From Datura wrightii (Eukaryota; Streptophyta; Magnoliopsida; Solanales; Solanaceae), in NCBI GenBank assembly GCA_035772735.1, contig JASDFA010000002.1, positions 5,146,001 to 5,210,000 of the forward strand: a stretch of DNA of 64,000 nt. Reading direction: 5' to 3'. Of the stretch, positions 21,595 through 32,261 are shown piece after piece. The position numbers and the translations under genes were made by a program. How positions within the stretch are numbered: position 1 is the stretch's first letter; each line of letters opens with the position of its first letter. The notes under the pieces are model-generated. The model ran no database searches. It had not been told where the DNA came from and worked only from the letters and a program-made list of their open reading frames with translations.

Positions 21595-24473
21595 TGGATA
21601 CCTCTGAAAATCTGAACATAATAAATAGTATCAATATTTCTATCACAACTACTAAAATAGGTAAGATAGAGAGAATTTTACAAAATTGGAATATCCCAAA
21701 GGAACGTTCTAAAAAGGTACATAAGACTGGACACTTTAGTTTTATTAAAAATTATAATATTAAAACCTCCGAATCTACGGCTGCTATTAACAAGTCTATT
21801 AAGACTATTTAACTATTAGCAGCTAAAGACATTAACAGATATAGGAAAAACTATAAGTTTCTTCACATAGGACTTGTCCAAGTAGCGGTTAAACCGTTGT
21901 ATCGATTAGGCTTAGACGTACCTATATGTCTTCTATTAAGAGACAATAGGCTACTAAACTTTGATGATTCATAATTAGCAGTATTACAAAGTAACCTAGC
22001 TAATGGCCCGGTATATTTTAATTGTTATCCAAATTTTTCTATAGGTATTAATGATCAAAAGGTGATTGATACCCTAACATTAAATGTTAAAACAAAAAAC
22101 ATGAATATCAAAGAAAATACAAGAGAAATAGCCATAATATACAGAGTATATTACAGGATAATGGAAACTACCCCAGCTCCAAAAGCAAAAATAGTAGGTA
22201 ACAAAGGGGTTACCATGCTTATGGAAGACAATCACAATCACAACAATATTTTCGTCCCAAAAATAATAAAATGGGATGATGTGTTAGTAAAGGATAATTG
22301 GCAATTTGACTCTATAACGGAGCCAGAAATTGACGAATAAAATTCAACCATTGAGCAGGTAATACAATTTCCGGATGGATCTATAGATTTAAAATTTCTA
22401 AGATCCAAATCCTTTAGTCATGCTTCTTCAAGTAAACGAATGTCTTTTTCGAGACCTTCATTTTAAAAAACACCAGAAGAAAAGGAGGTAACACTTGAAG
22501 ACGTAGAGAAAAAACTAAAGGGAGTAGATTTCTCTGAAACAATTCCTAAGGTTGAATATGAACCTAGAATTACCAAAAGAACAAGTCCCACGGCTAGTGA
22601 GATGTTAGGAGCAAGAGACTCTTTATGCATAATTAGATCTGATGAGGAGTTCGAACCAGACTTTGAATATTTAGATAAACTCTAGATAGATCAAGAAAAT
22701 AGCATAAAACGGCAATGGTATGGAGAAAAATATTCATTAAAGGAAAGATTATCCTTTAGGAAAAAATGGTGCACATATATGAAAAGGATGAGATGCAATA
22801 TAGAGTTCTTTAAATGGTTTGAGTACACAGAAAAATTGGATGATTAAAAGGAATCATTGAACATGATTGTTAATAAATGGCATACCAAAACTAAGGTGGT
22901 TGAATCTATAATTCCCCCACTAGAGGAAATTAGTTTACCAATAGATGGAAGAATTTTCACAGCTACACCTTTTGAAATTGATATTGTAGACACCCAAGGT
23001 GATCCTAAGAATAAAGATATAAATAGATTAATTCAAAAAAACAATTACACTAATCAATTACTATACTTAGTCTCTAATCAGATCCTTAAGACTGATAATA
23101 AATCAATTTTCAAGGATAAACCTAGCCCTTCATATAATAATAAGAAATTAGAAACCCATCCAATATTTAAATTACCAGAATTTTCCAAAGATAAATTTCT
23201 CAAATTTCAAGAAAAGTTTGAAAGCACAGATGATCTTATAAAAAAGATTAATGAAAAGTTAAAGGCTGAATTAAAATTAAAGAATGAATTAAAATTAAGG
23301 TATGAATAAAAATTAAAATATGATAAGGTCATAAGAACAATATCCGAAAAGTCTGATAATGACATTAATAAGTTAAGCTCTAAGTATTCCATCAAAAAAA
23401 ATTATTATAATAAACCCTCATTACCGGATATGCAGTATTAAGAAAATGAATTTTTATCTCATACTTCACACTCTGGAAATGAAATTGCTGAATGGAATAT
23501 TGACGGACTTACAGAACATCAGATTTACAACAAGTTACATGAAATGGGGATGGCCATTACGGCCTATAAAATGAAAAACTGCATGGATAAACAAGCTTCC
23601 ACTCTAATTATATCTGGATTTACAGGGACATTAAAAATTGGTGGGATAATTATCTCACTGAAGATAATAGACATAGTGTAACAAATGCTACAACCATCAC
23701 TCAAGTTATTAAGACTGAATCTATAGGACAAACTTTGGAAAATCTATGCGTAGAGGACGCCACCACTACCTTAATTTATAGTATGGAAAAACATTTTATA
23801 GGAGAATCTCAACTTTTTAAAGATAGGAGTTTAGAAATACTATCTAACCTATCTTTCCCAAAGTTAGATGATTTTAGATGGTATAAGGATGTATTCCTCA
23901 ACAAGGTTATGGTAAGAGAAGACTGTAGTCATGATTATTGGAAAGAAAAATTCATAAGTGGTTTACCAACATTACTGAAAAGGTTAGAATAAAATTAAAA
24001 GATAGATTTGATGGAAAAATTCTTTATAGCCAATTAACCTATAGTTACCTTATAAGTTTTATAAATGTCACAGGACTTGAATTATGTACAGATATAAAGC
24101 TTAAAAACAACTTAAAAAGGATAATAAAATATCCAAAAAGGAAATAGGAAGCTTTTGTCAAGATTTTGGATACATCAAGTTGTCTGCCCCTTCAAAAGAG
24201 GCATCCTAGAAAATTAAAAGAAGACAGAAGCACTATAAAAATAAATCTGAAAAACCCCATCATTGCAGAAAAAGATTTAAAAGGCACAAACGAGAAGCCA
24301 ACAAAGGTGTCTTTCAAGGAAATAATGATAAGTGTTGGAATTGTGGAAAATTTGGCCATAGGGCTAAGGATTGTAAGGTCCCTAATAAAAAGAAAGATAA
24401 GATTAATATGTTAGAACTTGAGCCAGAAATAAAAGATAGATTATATTCTATTCTTGATGAACATGACAAATAA
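21594..24473 (+). pseudogene. Pararetrovirus ORF2, movement and coat polyprotein, copy 1, broken
   Basis: The N-terminal third holds a 30K-type movement protein: HIGLVQVAVKPL near 21864 and a conserved NCYPNFSIGIN segment near 22020. Movement proteins widen plasmodesmata for cell-to-cell spread. The middle is Lys/Glu-rich with probable coiled coil (about 23200-23310). The C-terminal part is the coat region, ending in a CCHC zinc knuckle CWNCGKFGHRAKDC at 24333 that would bind pregenomic RNA. Breaks: in-frame stops at 21810, 21972, 22338, 22464, 22683, 22845 and 23307; a one-base frameshift at 23637-23645; and further frame changes near 23975 and before 24333. The stop at 21810 and the shift at 23637 also occur in copy 2; most of the others are private. 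Confidence 0.75.
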
Positions 24474-24499
24474 TTCTTCCCCTGAAGAAAGTTTCAGTG

Positions 24500-26985
24500 A
24501 TGAAAAACCAGGTTAATATAGCATATAGTTCTGACAATAGTGACTCAACTGATCATTGTGGATGTACAGGAGCAATCTGCACCTGTGATAGCCACTCAAT
24601 AAATTTCATTACCAATAATAACAAGGAAATCTTCTTTGATATGATTGATAATATTTAAGATAAAGATCTTAAAAGAAAATATTTAATAGAATTAAAAGAT
24701 ATAGTTCTTAACCAACAACATGACAAAGAAACAATTGAGCCTTTTAATATGAAAAACGTACTAAATAAATTTAAAAAATAAAATTCTAGTACAACAGTAC
24801 AAGATCATCAAACTGAATTATGACATATTAAAAATGAAGTCAAAGAAGTTAAGCAAAGACTTAACAAGCTAGAAATAGATGCCCTTGCTAATAAACTATT
24901 AAAAGAACTAGAACCAATGCAAGGATCTGAATTGTATCAATCCGAACCAGGAGAAACATCAAAATTATAAAAAGGTTAAGAAGATGATGAGTCTCTAGGG
25001 AGCCCTCTAGAAGGTAAATCGGGAGTAAAAACTATTACAATAGTTAAAGCCCAGAGCTGGCATATACCAATCATATTGGTTATAAATAAAAATTATACTA
25101 TTCACAAAATTTAATTATTAGACACAGGTGCAGACCAAAACTGCATTATTGAAGGAATAATCCCTACTAAGTACCTTGAAAAAAGTACAACGCGATTATT
25201 CTCCGCGACAGGAGAAAGACTCAAAATAAATTATAAACTCCATAAGGCATGCGTATGCAATAATGAAATATGCTTTATTAATGATTTTGTAATAACTAAA
25301 GATATAAACAAAGAAATACTATTAGGCACCCCCTTTATAACCCAAATAAAACCCTATGTCGCTGATTTAGACGGCATCCACACCACTGCTCTAGGAAAAG
25401 ATATCATTTTTCCCTACCAAAATAATATGTCAAAAGAAGAAAGTCAATTTATAAAAGAAAAAACTATCTTTAAAATAAATCTGCCCTCTCAACAAATAAA
25501 CTATTTAAAGAACGAGATAAAATTTAAACAGATTGAATCCGCTTTAAAAAATCCGAAGGTAGAACCCAAAATTAAAAGCCTACAACAATTCACAGAACGA
25601 GAAGTCTATTCAGAAATTCCTAATGCCTTTTGGGATACGAAACGCCATATTATTGAGTTACCATATATTGAGGGATTCAATGAAAAGAATATCCCTACTA
25701 GGGCAAGACCTATTCAAATGAATAAGGAGTTAATGGAATATTGTAAAAAAGAAATCAACGATTTACTTGATAAAAAGATTATTAGACCTTCCAAGTCATC
25801 ATAGAGTTATTTAGCATTCTATGTCAATAATAGTGCGGAAAAAGAAAGAGGGGCCCCAAGGCTAGTTATTAATTATAATCCCCTTAATAAAGTTTTAAAA
25901 TGGATCAGGTATCCAATACCCAATAAAAGAGATCTTCTTAAAAGAACTTATAAAGCTAACATTTATAGTAAGTTCGGTATGAAATCCGAATTTTGGTAAA
26001 TATAGAAAGCAGAAAAAGATAAATATAAAACAACTTTTAATGTACCTTTCGGACAGTATGAATGGTAATGCCATTCGGATTAAAAAATGCACCGTCTGAA
26101 TTTCAGAATATAATGAACAACATATTTAATCCACATAGTCATATTTCTATAGTTTACATAGATGATGTTTTAATATACTCAGAAGATATTGACCAACACT
26201 TCAAACATATCCAAACCTTTTTAAAAGGTTTTAAGCAAAACAGATTAGTAGTAAGCGCTAAAAAGATTAAGTTATTCCAGACTGCTATTAGATTCCTTGG
26301 TCATGACTTATATCAAGGAACCTATAAACCCATTTGTAGAGCAATAGAGTTCTCATCAAAATTTCCAGATGAATTAATTGATAAAACTCAGCTTCAGAGA
26401 TTCTTAGGAAGTTTCAATTATGTTGCAGATTTTATTCCAAATATTAGACAGGTTTGTAAGCCTCTTTGTCAGCGTCTTAAGAAGGAACCAGTCCCATGGG
26501 GATTAGAACAAACAGAGACAGTCCAAAAAATAAAATCAATAGTTCAAAAACTTCCATGTCTGGGAATACCACATCCAGAGGCATTCATGATAGTAAAAAC
26601 TGACGCCTCAGACATAGGATATGGAGGCATCCTTAAACAAAAAATCTCCCTATAAAACCCAAAACAATTAGTAAGATTCACTTCAGGAATCTAGAATAAT
26701 ACTCAGAAAAATTACACCACTATTAAAAAAGAAATTCTAGCTATAGTGTTATGTATCACAAAATTTCAAGACGATCTAATAAATAAAGAATTTTTACTAC
26801 GAGTAGACTGCAAAGCAGCAAAAGATGTTTTACAAAAAGATGTAAAAAATTTGGTTTCTAAACAAATATTTGCCAAATGGCAGGCTTTGTTATCCAGCTT
26901 TGATTTTCAAATCGAGTTTATACAAGGAGAAAATAATTCTCTCCCAGATTTTTTGACTAGGGAATTTCTACAGGGAACTAAATGA
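24500..26985 (+). pseudogene. Pararetrovirus protease, reverse transcriptase and RNase H, copy 1, broken
   Basis: The ATG at 24500 is the first after the coat frame. A short Cys-rich stretch (HCGCTGAICTC) lies near residue 20. The aspartic protease active site DTGA is at 25121-25132, just after an in-frame TAA. Reverse transcriptase has its YIDD motif at 26155-26166 and RNase H its KTDASDIGYG motif near 26600, continuing to LPDFLTREF before the end. The pol product would copy pregenomic RNA into DNA. Breaks: stops near 24656, 24780, 24823 and 25802, others around 25110 and 26653-26695, and a four-base deletion near 26060 that shifts the frame. The terminal TGA overlaps the ATG of ORF4 (ATGA at 26982-26985). 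Confidence 0.8.
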
Positions 26986-28238
26986 GACCCGAAACACCAG
27001 GTATAAGGCCCTTGAGGCCTCAATTTAGACCTTTCAAACCAGAAGAAATAATGAAAAGACCATTTAAAGAAGAGGAAAAACCAAAACCAGAAAATAAATA
27101 TTCAGTTTTGACAGAAGTCCTATCTTTGCCAAAAGCTACTATTCCGTCCCCATTAAAAGAACCCATAACTAGTCAGACCAAATTACAACCATTAAAATCA
27201 GTTTTTAAAGGAGACCTTTCATCAGGAGACAAAACTATCTCTATCCAAATAAAGGATAGCTATGAAATGAAGCCCCAGAGTCTTACTCTCAGGCAGTTCT
27301 GCCAGCGACTCCTGAAAAGAAAATGGAGAAAAATATTCCAAATAAATAGTAGTTTGAGCTAACAGTTTTACAGGCACTGTCGATCATGGCCCTCGATAAA
27401 AAAATATGAAGGTTTTGGAGTACCCAAGTTATTAAAATCCTGCTACACAAATTGGAATTATGTGGAGATAGATGATTCCCTAAAAACCCAAAGGTATTAT
27501 GAGTTCATTTTAACAGATACCGATTCAATAAAAATTGAGCATAAATTAAAATGTCCGGATAATCCTAATAGTATTCAATACTCGAAGTTCACTATTAAAA
27601 GAATTTTAAGTCTGTTTGAATGGTTCGTAGATGATCTACATACACCCATTCTCCTATCAAGAACCCATAGACCCCAGACATACAACTGGTATGATTATAA
27701 GGCATCCTGGTATAACTTTATGTATCTAAGGCCCAACACTCACTCTTGGTTTATCAAATATTCAGAAGAAACGAAAAGCGCGATACCCAGATGGTTTTAC
27801 GAATGGTGGAACCAATTCAGAGGAAATAAACAGGTATTGTCAAAATATTTTCAGACACAGTTTGAAAAATTTCAGGTAGAGCAGAATATTTCTACCCTAC
27901 CAAAAAATATAAAATTGTGTAAGTTTTTTATTGAAAAAAGAATTATCAGTTGGTCCTTTGATATTCATGAATTTGAAAGTATTTAATATCTGAGTAAGAC
28001 CATCAAAATCAAAGGTTGGGCACCAACACCCCAGGAAGATAAGGAAACTTCAAGTTCTTCATTACGACAGGATTCCCAACTGTCCAAGGAAGAATTAAAA
28101 AGAAGGCTCCAGCAGGCCTTGTCAAATTTGGAAAAAGATACCAAACAAAAACAGATAATGGAATTATTAGATACTGCATCCTCTCATACAAGTGAACCAA
28201 GCAATGGAGACATGCTACATCTGCAAGGGATAGCTTAA
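26982..28238 (+). pseudogene. Pararetrovirus ORF4, possible inclusion-body/transactivator-like protein, two in-frame stops
   Basis: One frame of about 418 codons, in the position where caulimovirids encode the inclusion-body/translation transactivator protein; that function is inferred only from position. The N-terminus is Pro/Lys-rich (RPLRPQFRPFKPEE). The middle is aromatic-rich (YNWYDYKASWYNFMYLRP and IPRWFYEWWNQF at about 27685-27825). The C-terminus is charged and helical (KEELKRRLQQALSNLEKD near 28090). TAA at 27360-27362 and at 27984-27986 interrupt it, without any frameshift, so it is the least damaged large viral frame. Copy 2 ends before this gene. Confidence 0.6.
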
Positions 28239-28583
28239 GCTTATCTTCTCAACTAAGGAGACGGCCAGACTATCCTTTCAGAAAAATGAAAAGCTATTAA
28301 AATCAAAAGCAGTGGACCCCTCAGGAATCCACCCAAAAAACAATGCAGCAAAACGACAAGCTACATAAGGACAAAATGGAATCTCTACAAACTCCCATGC
28401 AGAAGAAGACGAATCTTCATCAAATTCCAAGGTCACATCAGGACAAATATCAAATTTCAAGGAAATCAAGTTTCAAGAAGATGAAGACATCTTTTAAATA
28501 GATTCATGCAAAATTAAATCTGCCATGTGTGGACACATGTAAATAGATAGCAGGTAGTAATTAGTTGACTCATCATATTGAGG

Positions 28584-28593
28584 TATATTTAAG
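28584..28593 (+). promoter_or_regulatory. TATA box of the viral promoter
   Basis: TATATTTAAG, a good plant TATA match. A start site about 30 bases downstream (near 28615) is inferred. Confidence 0.65.
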
Positions 28594-28688
28594 ACCTTCA
28601 CCTTGTATTAGGAAGGGAATTCGAAAAACACTACGCTCACTTCCAAATTGCCCAAACCTCTCTATGTTCTCTATTTTTCCTTCTTATT

Positions 28689-28694
28689 AATAAA
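28689..28694 (+). terminator. Viral poly(A) signal
   Basis: AATAAA, about 100 bases downstream of the TATA box, followed by a T-rich stretch (TTTTTCTTCTACTTTATT) as is common at plant 3' ends. Confidence 0.65.
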
Positions 28695-28807
28695 CAACTC
28701 TTTGTAAGTATCTTTTTCTTCTACTTTATTACTACTTGTAGTATTTTCTTTTATTTTGCTCCTGCCTTTGTCATTAATTTTCAACTCATTTTCTATGATC
28801 CGTTAAA

Positions 28808-28825
28808 TGGTATCAGAGTCATGTT
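28808..28825 (+). other. Pararetrovirus primer-binding site (tRNA-iMet)
   Basis: TGGTATCAGAGTCATGTT matches TGGTATCAGAGCCATGTT, the initiator tRNA-Met site of caulimovirids, with one change. It marks the conventional genome origin and the minus-strand discontinuity. Copy 1 lacks the first five bases of its own site. Confidence 0.85.
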
Positions 28826-29209
28826 GGCCGGGAGGAGTATGAGTTTGAGTAGCTTAGAGACAGTCGAAATTATGTTGCTCTTGAGCGGTTATTTCTATGT
28901 CTAGTTTTGCTGATACTCTTACTCTATTTTCTTAGTTTTATTCCTTAAGTTGGGTAACCGTTCAATCACGGTCTAGACGTTGGCAAGCCTGTATTTTCCG
29001 TTGGATTAGCTCTAAAGTTTTGCTACTAGAGATGGACCCGGATGGTGTTCCCAACACCAGACCTAAAGGAATAAGATAAATGAAATTAGATAAGATAACC
29101 AGTAAATACTTCACAAAGAAATAACTATTAAGGAGTAACATCTAAAGTAGATATTGGCCCTAGGATAGTACTAACATTCCCTCGAATACTTCGTATTATA
29201 TTAAAATTT

Positions 29210-29515
29210 ATACGTACACATCCATTTACAGAACAAATAAAATACTACAATAGGAGAAAATGGATATGTTTGAAATATAAAAGTAACTATAAAGAGAAAA
29301 GAACAGAAATATTAAAGAACTTAGACTATTATAAAAAACTAATAACTTCAGAAACTCTGGATAATTATTCTAGAAAAATAACTAGAAAATTAATTCTTGA
29401 CAATCTAATCAGGGTATATAATGAATTATGTTATGTTAGTCATAATTTGTCTATACAAAGAAGACAATTAGATAATATATTAATTATTCAGTTAAAACTA
29501 TCTGCACAATTTTAA
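29210..29515 (+). pseudogene. Pararetrovirus ORF1, copy 2, start codon lost
   Basis: Identical in layout to the ORF at 21289-21594, but the first codon is ATA (29210-29212) instead of ATG. The next in-frame ATG is at 29270, giving an 81-residue product without the N-terminal 20 residues. The stop again overlaps the ORF2 start. If a non-AUG or upstream start is used by the virus, the loss may matter less. Confidence 0.6.
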
Positions 29516-32261
29516 TGGATACCTCTGAAAATCTGAACATAATAAATAGTATCAATAGTTCTATCACAACTACTAAAATAGGTAAGATAGAGAGAATTTT
29601 ACAAAATTGGAACATCCCAAAGGAACGTTCTGAAAAGGTACATAAGACTGGACACTTTAGTTTTATTAAAAATTATAATATTAAAACCTCCGAATCTACG
29701 GCTGCTATTAACAAGTCTATTAAGACTATTTAACTATTAGCAGCTGAAGACATTAACAGATATAGGAAAAACTATAAGTTTCTTCACATAGGACTTGTCC
29801 AGGTAGCGGTTAAACCGTTGTATCGATTAGGCTTAGACGTACCTATATGTCTTCTATTAAGAGACAATAGGCTACTATACTTTGATGATTCATTATTAGC
29901 AGTATTACAAAGTAACCTAGCTAATGGCCCGGTATATTTTAATTGTTATCCCAATTTTTCTATAGGTATTAATGATCAAAAGGTGATTGATACCCTAACA
30001 TTAAATGTTAAAACAAAAAACATGAATATCAAAGAAAATACAAGAGAAATAGCCATAATATACAGAGTATATTACAGGATAATGGAAACTACCCTAGCTC
30101 CAAAAGCAAAAATAGTAAGTAACAAAGGGGTTACCATGCTTATGGAAGTCAATCACAATCACAACAATATTTTCGTCCCAAAAATAATAAAATGGGATGA
30201 TGTGTTAGTAAAGGATAATTGGCAATTTGACTCTATAACGGAGCCAGAAATTGACGAAGAAAATTCAACCATTGAGCAGGTAATACAATTTCCGGATGGA
30301 TCTATAGATTTAAAATTTCTAAGATCCAAATCCTTTAGTCATGCTTCTTCAAGTAAAAGAATGTCTTTTTTGAGACCTTCATTTTCAAAAACACCAGAAG
30401 AAAAGGAGGTAACACTTGAAGACGTAGAGAAAAAACTAAAGGGAGTAGATTTCTCTGAAACAATTCCTAAGGTTGAATATGAACCTAGAATTACCAAAAG
30501 AACAAGTCCCACGGCTAGTGAGATGCTAGGAGCAAGAGACTCTTTATGCATGATTAGATCTGATGATTAGTTTGAACCAAACTTTTAATATTTAGATAAA
30601 CTCTGGATAGATCCAGAAAATAGCATAAAACGTCAATGGTATGCATAAAAATATTCATTAAAGGAAAGATTATCCTTTAGGAAAAAATGGTGCGCCGATA
30701 TGAAAAGGATGAGATGCAATATAGAGTTCTTTAAATGGTATGAGTACACAGGAAAATTGGATGATCAAAAGGAATCATTGAGCATGATTGTTAATAAATG
30801 GCATACCAAAACTAAGGTGGTCGAATCTATAGTTCCCCAACTAGAGGAAATTAGTTTACCAATAGATGGTAGAATTGTCACAGCTACACCTTTTAAAATT
30901 GATATACTAGACACCCAAGGTGACCCTAAGAATAAAGAAATAAATAGATTAATTTAACAAAACAATTACACTAATCAATTACTATACGTAGTCTCTAATC
31001 AGATCCTTAAGACTGATAATAAATAAATTTTCAAGGATAAACCTAGCCCTTCCTATAATAATAAGAAATTAGAAATCCATCCAATATTTAAATTACCAGA
31101 ATTTTCCAAAGATAAATTTCCCAAATTTCAAGAAAAGTTTGAAATCACAGATGATTTTATAGAAAAGATTAATGAAACGTTAAAGGCTTAATTAAAATTA
31201 AAGAATGAATTAAAATTAAAGGATGAATTAAAATTAAAAGATGATAAGGTCATAAGAACAATATCTGAAAAGTCTGATAACGACATTAATAAGTTAAGCT
31301 CTAAGTATTCCATCAAAAAGAATTATTATAATAAACCCTCATTCCCGGATACGCAGTATGAAAAAAATAAATTTTTATCTCATACCTCACACTCTGGAAA
31401 TGAAATTGCTGAATGGAATATTGATGGACTTGCAGAACATCAAATATACAACAAGTTACATGAAATGGGGATGGCCATTACGGCCTATAAAATGAAAAAC
31501 TGCATGGATAAACAAGCTTCCACTCTAATTGTATCTGGATTTACAGGGACATTAAAAATTGGTGGGATAATTATCTCACTGAAGATAATAGACATAGTGT
31601 AACAAATGCTACAACCATCACTCAAGTTATTAAGACTGAATCTACAGGACAAACTTTTGAAAATCTATGCGCAGAAGACGCCACCACTACCTTAATTTAT
31701 AGTATAGCAAAACATTTTATAGGAGAACTTCAACTTTTTCAAGATAGGAGTTTAGAAATACTATCTAACCTATCTTGCCCAAAGTTAGGTGATTTTAGAT
31801 GATATAAGGATGTATTCCTCAACAAGGTTATGGTCAGAGAAGACTGTAGTCTTGATTATTGAAAAGAAAAATTCATAAGTGGTTTACCAACATTATTCGC
31901 TGAAAAGGTTAGAATAAAATTAAAAGATAGATTTGATGGAAAAATTCCTTATAGCCAATTAATCTATGGTTACCTTATAAGTTTTATAAATGTCACATGA
32001 CTTGAATTATATACACATATGAAGCTTAAAACTCAACTTAAAAGGTACAATAAAATATCCAAAAAGGAAATAGGAAGCTTTTGTCAAGATTATTGTGGAA
32101 AATTTGGCCATAGGGATAAGGATTGTAAGGTCCCTAATAAAAAGAAATATAAGATTAATATGTCAGAACTTGAGCCAGAAATAAAAGATAGATTATATTC
32201 TATTATTGATGAACATGACAATAATTCTTCCCGTGAAGAAAGTTTCAGTGATGAAGACTAG
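29515..32261 (+). pseudogene. Pararetrovirus ORF2, movement and coat polyprotein, copy 2, broken
   Basis: The stop at 29731-29733 is shared with copy 1; after it the movement domain is open from about 29734 to 30570 (251 codons from 29818), a longer open stretch than in copy 1. Private stops: TAG at 30568, TAA near 30586 and 30646, 30955 and several around 31022-31190. The one-base frameshift at 31558-31566 is shared with copy 1. The private deletion near 32088 removes the first part of the CCHC knuckle; what remains, FCQDYCGKFGHRDKDC, has a Cys four residues before the next one instead of three. The end of the frame, TAG at 32259, lies beyond the copy 1 stop. Confidence 0.75.

Larger units (their letters stand above)
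20892..28807 (+). mobile_element. Endogenous pararetrovirus copy 1, full genome length
   Basis: An integrated, defective Caulimoviridae-type genome. It begins at TCAGAGTCATG, five bases inside the primer-binding site that is complete at 28808. Matching positions in copies 1 and 2 are offset by exactly 7921 in the first ORFs, which gives the genome unit. Order: leader, ORF1 (21289), ORF2 movement/coat (21594), protease-RT-RNase H (24500), ORF4 (26982), promoter and poly(A) signal (28584-28694). No integrase is present, as expected for a pararetrovirus. Gene order and size suggest the solendovirus or cavemovirus group; the genus is an inference. All large frames carry stops. Confidence 0.85.
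28239..28807 (+). promoter_or_regulatory. Viral intergenic region: pregenomic RNA promoter and poly(A) site
   Basis: Non-coding stretch between ORF4 and the primer-binding site. A TATA box (28584-28593) is followed about 100 bases later by AATAAA (28689-28694), the pararetrovirus layout in which transcription starts upstream of the poly(A) signal and the terminally redundant RNA runs a full circle. Since copy 2 follows directly, this promoter faces copy 2. Activity is unknown. Confidence 0.7.

Noticed and set aside
28808..28825. Possible tRNA gene because of the match to tRNA-iMet 3' end
   Set aside because: Only the primer-binding complement is present; no cloverleaf can be folded. The same applies to 118-129, 5050-5061, 35848-35859, 41197-41208 and 54759-54771.
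29818..30570. Treating the 251-codon frame as an intact separate viral gene
   Set aside because: It starts without ATG, in frame with the preceding 72-codon segment, and lacks the following coat part; it is a piece of ORF2 between two stops.
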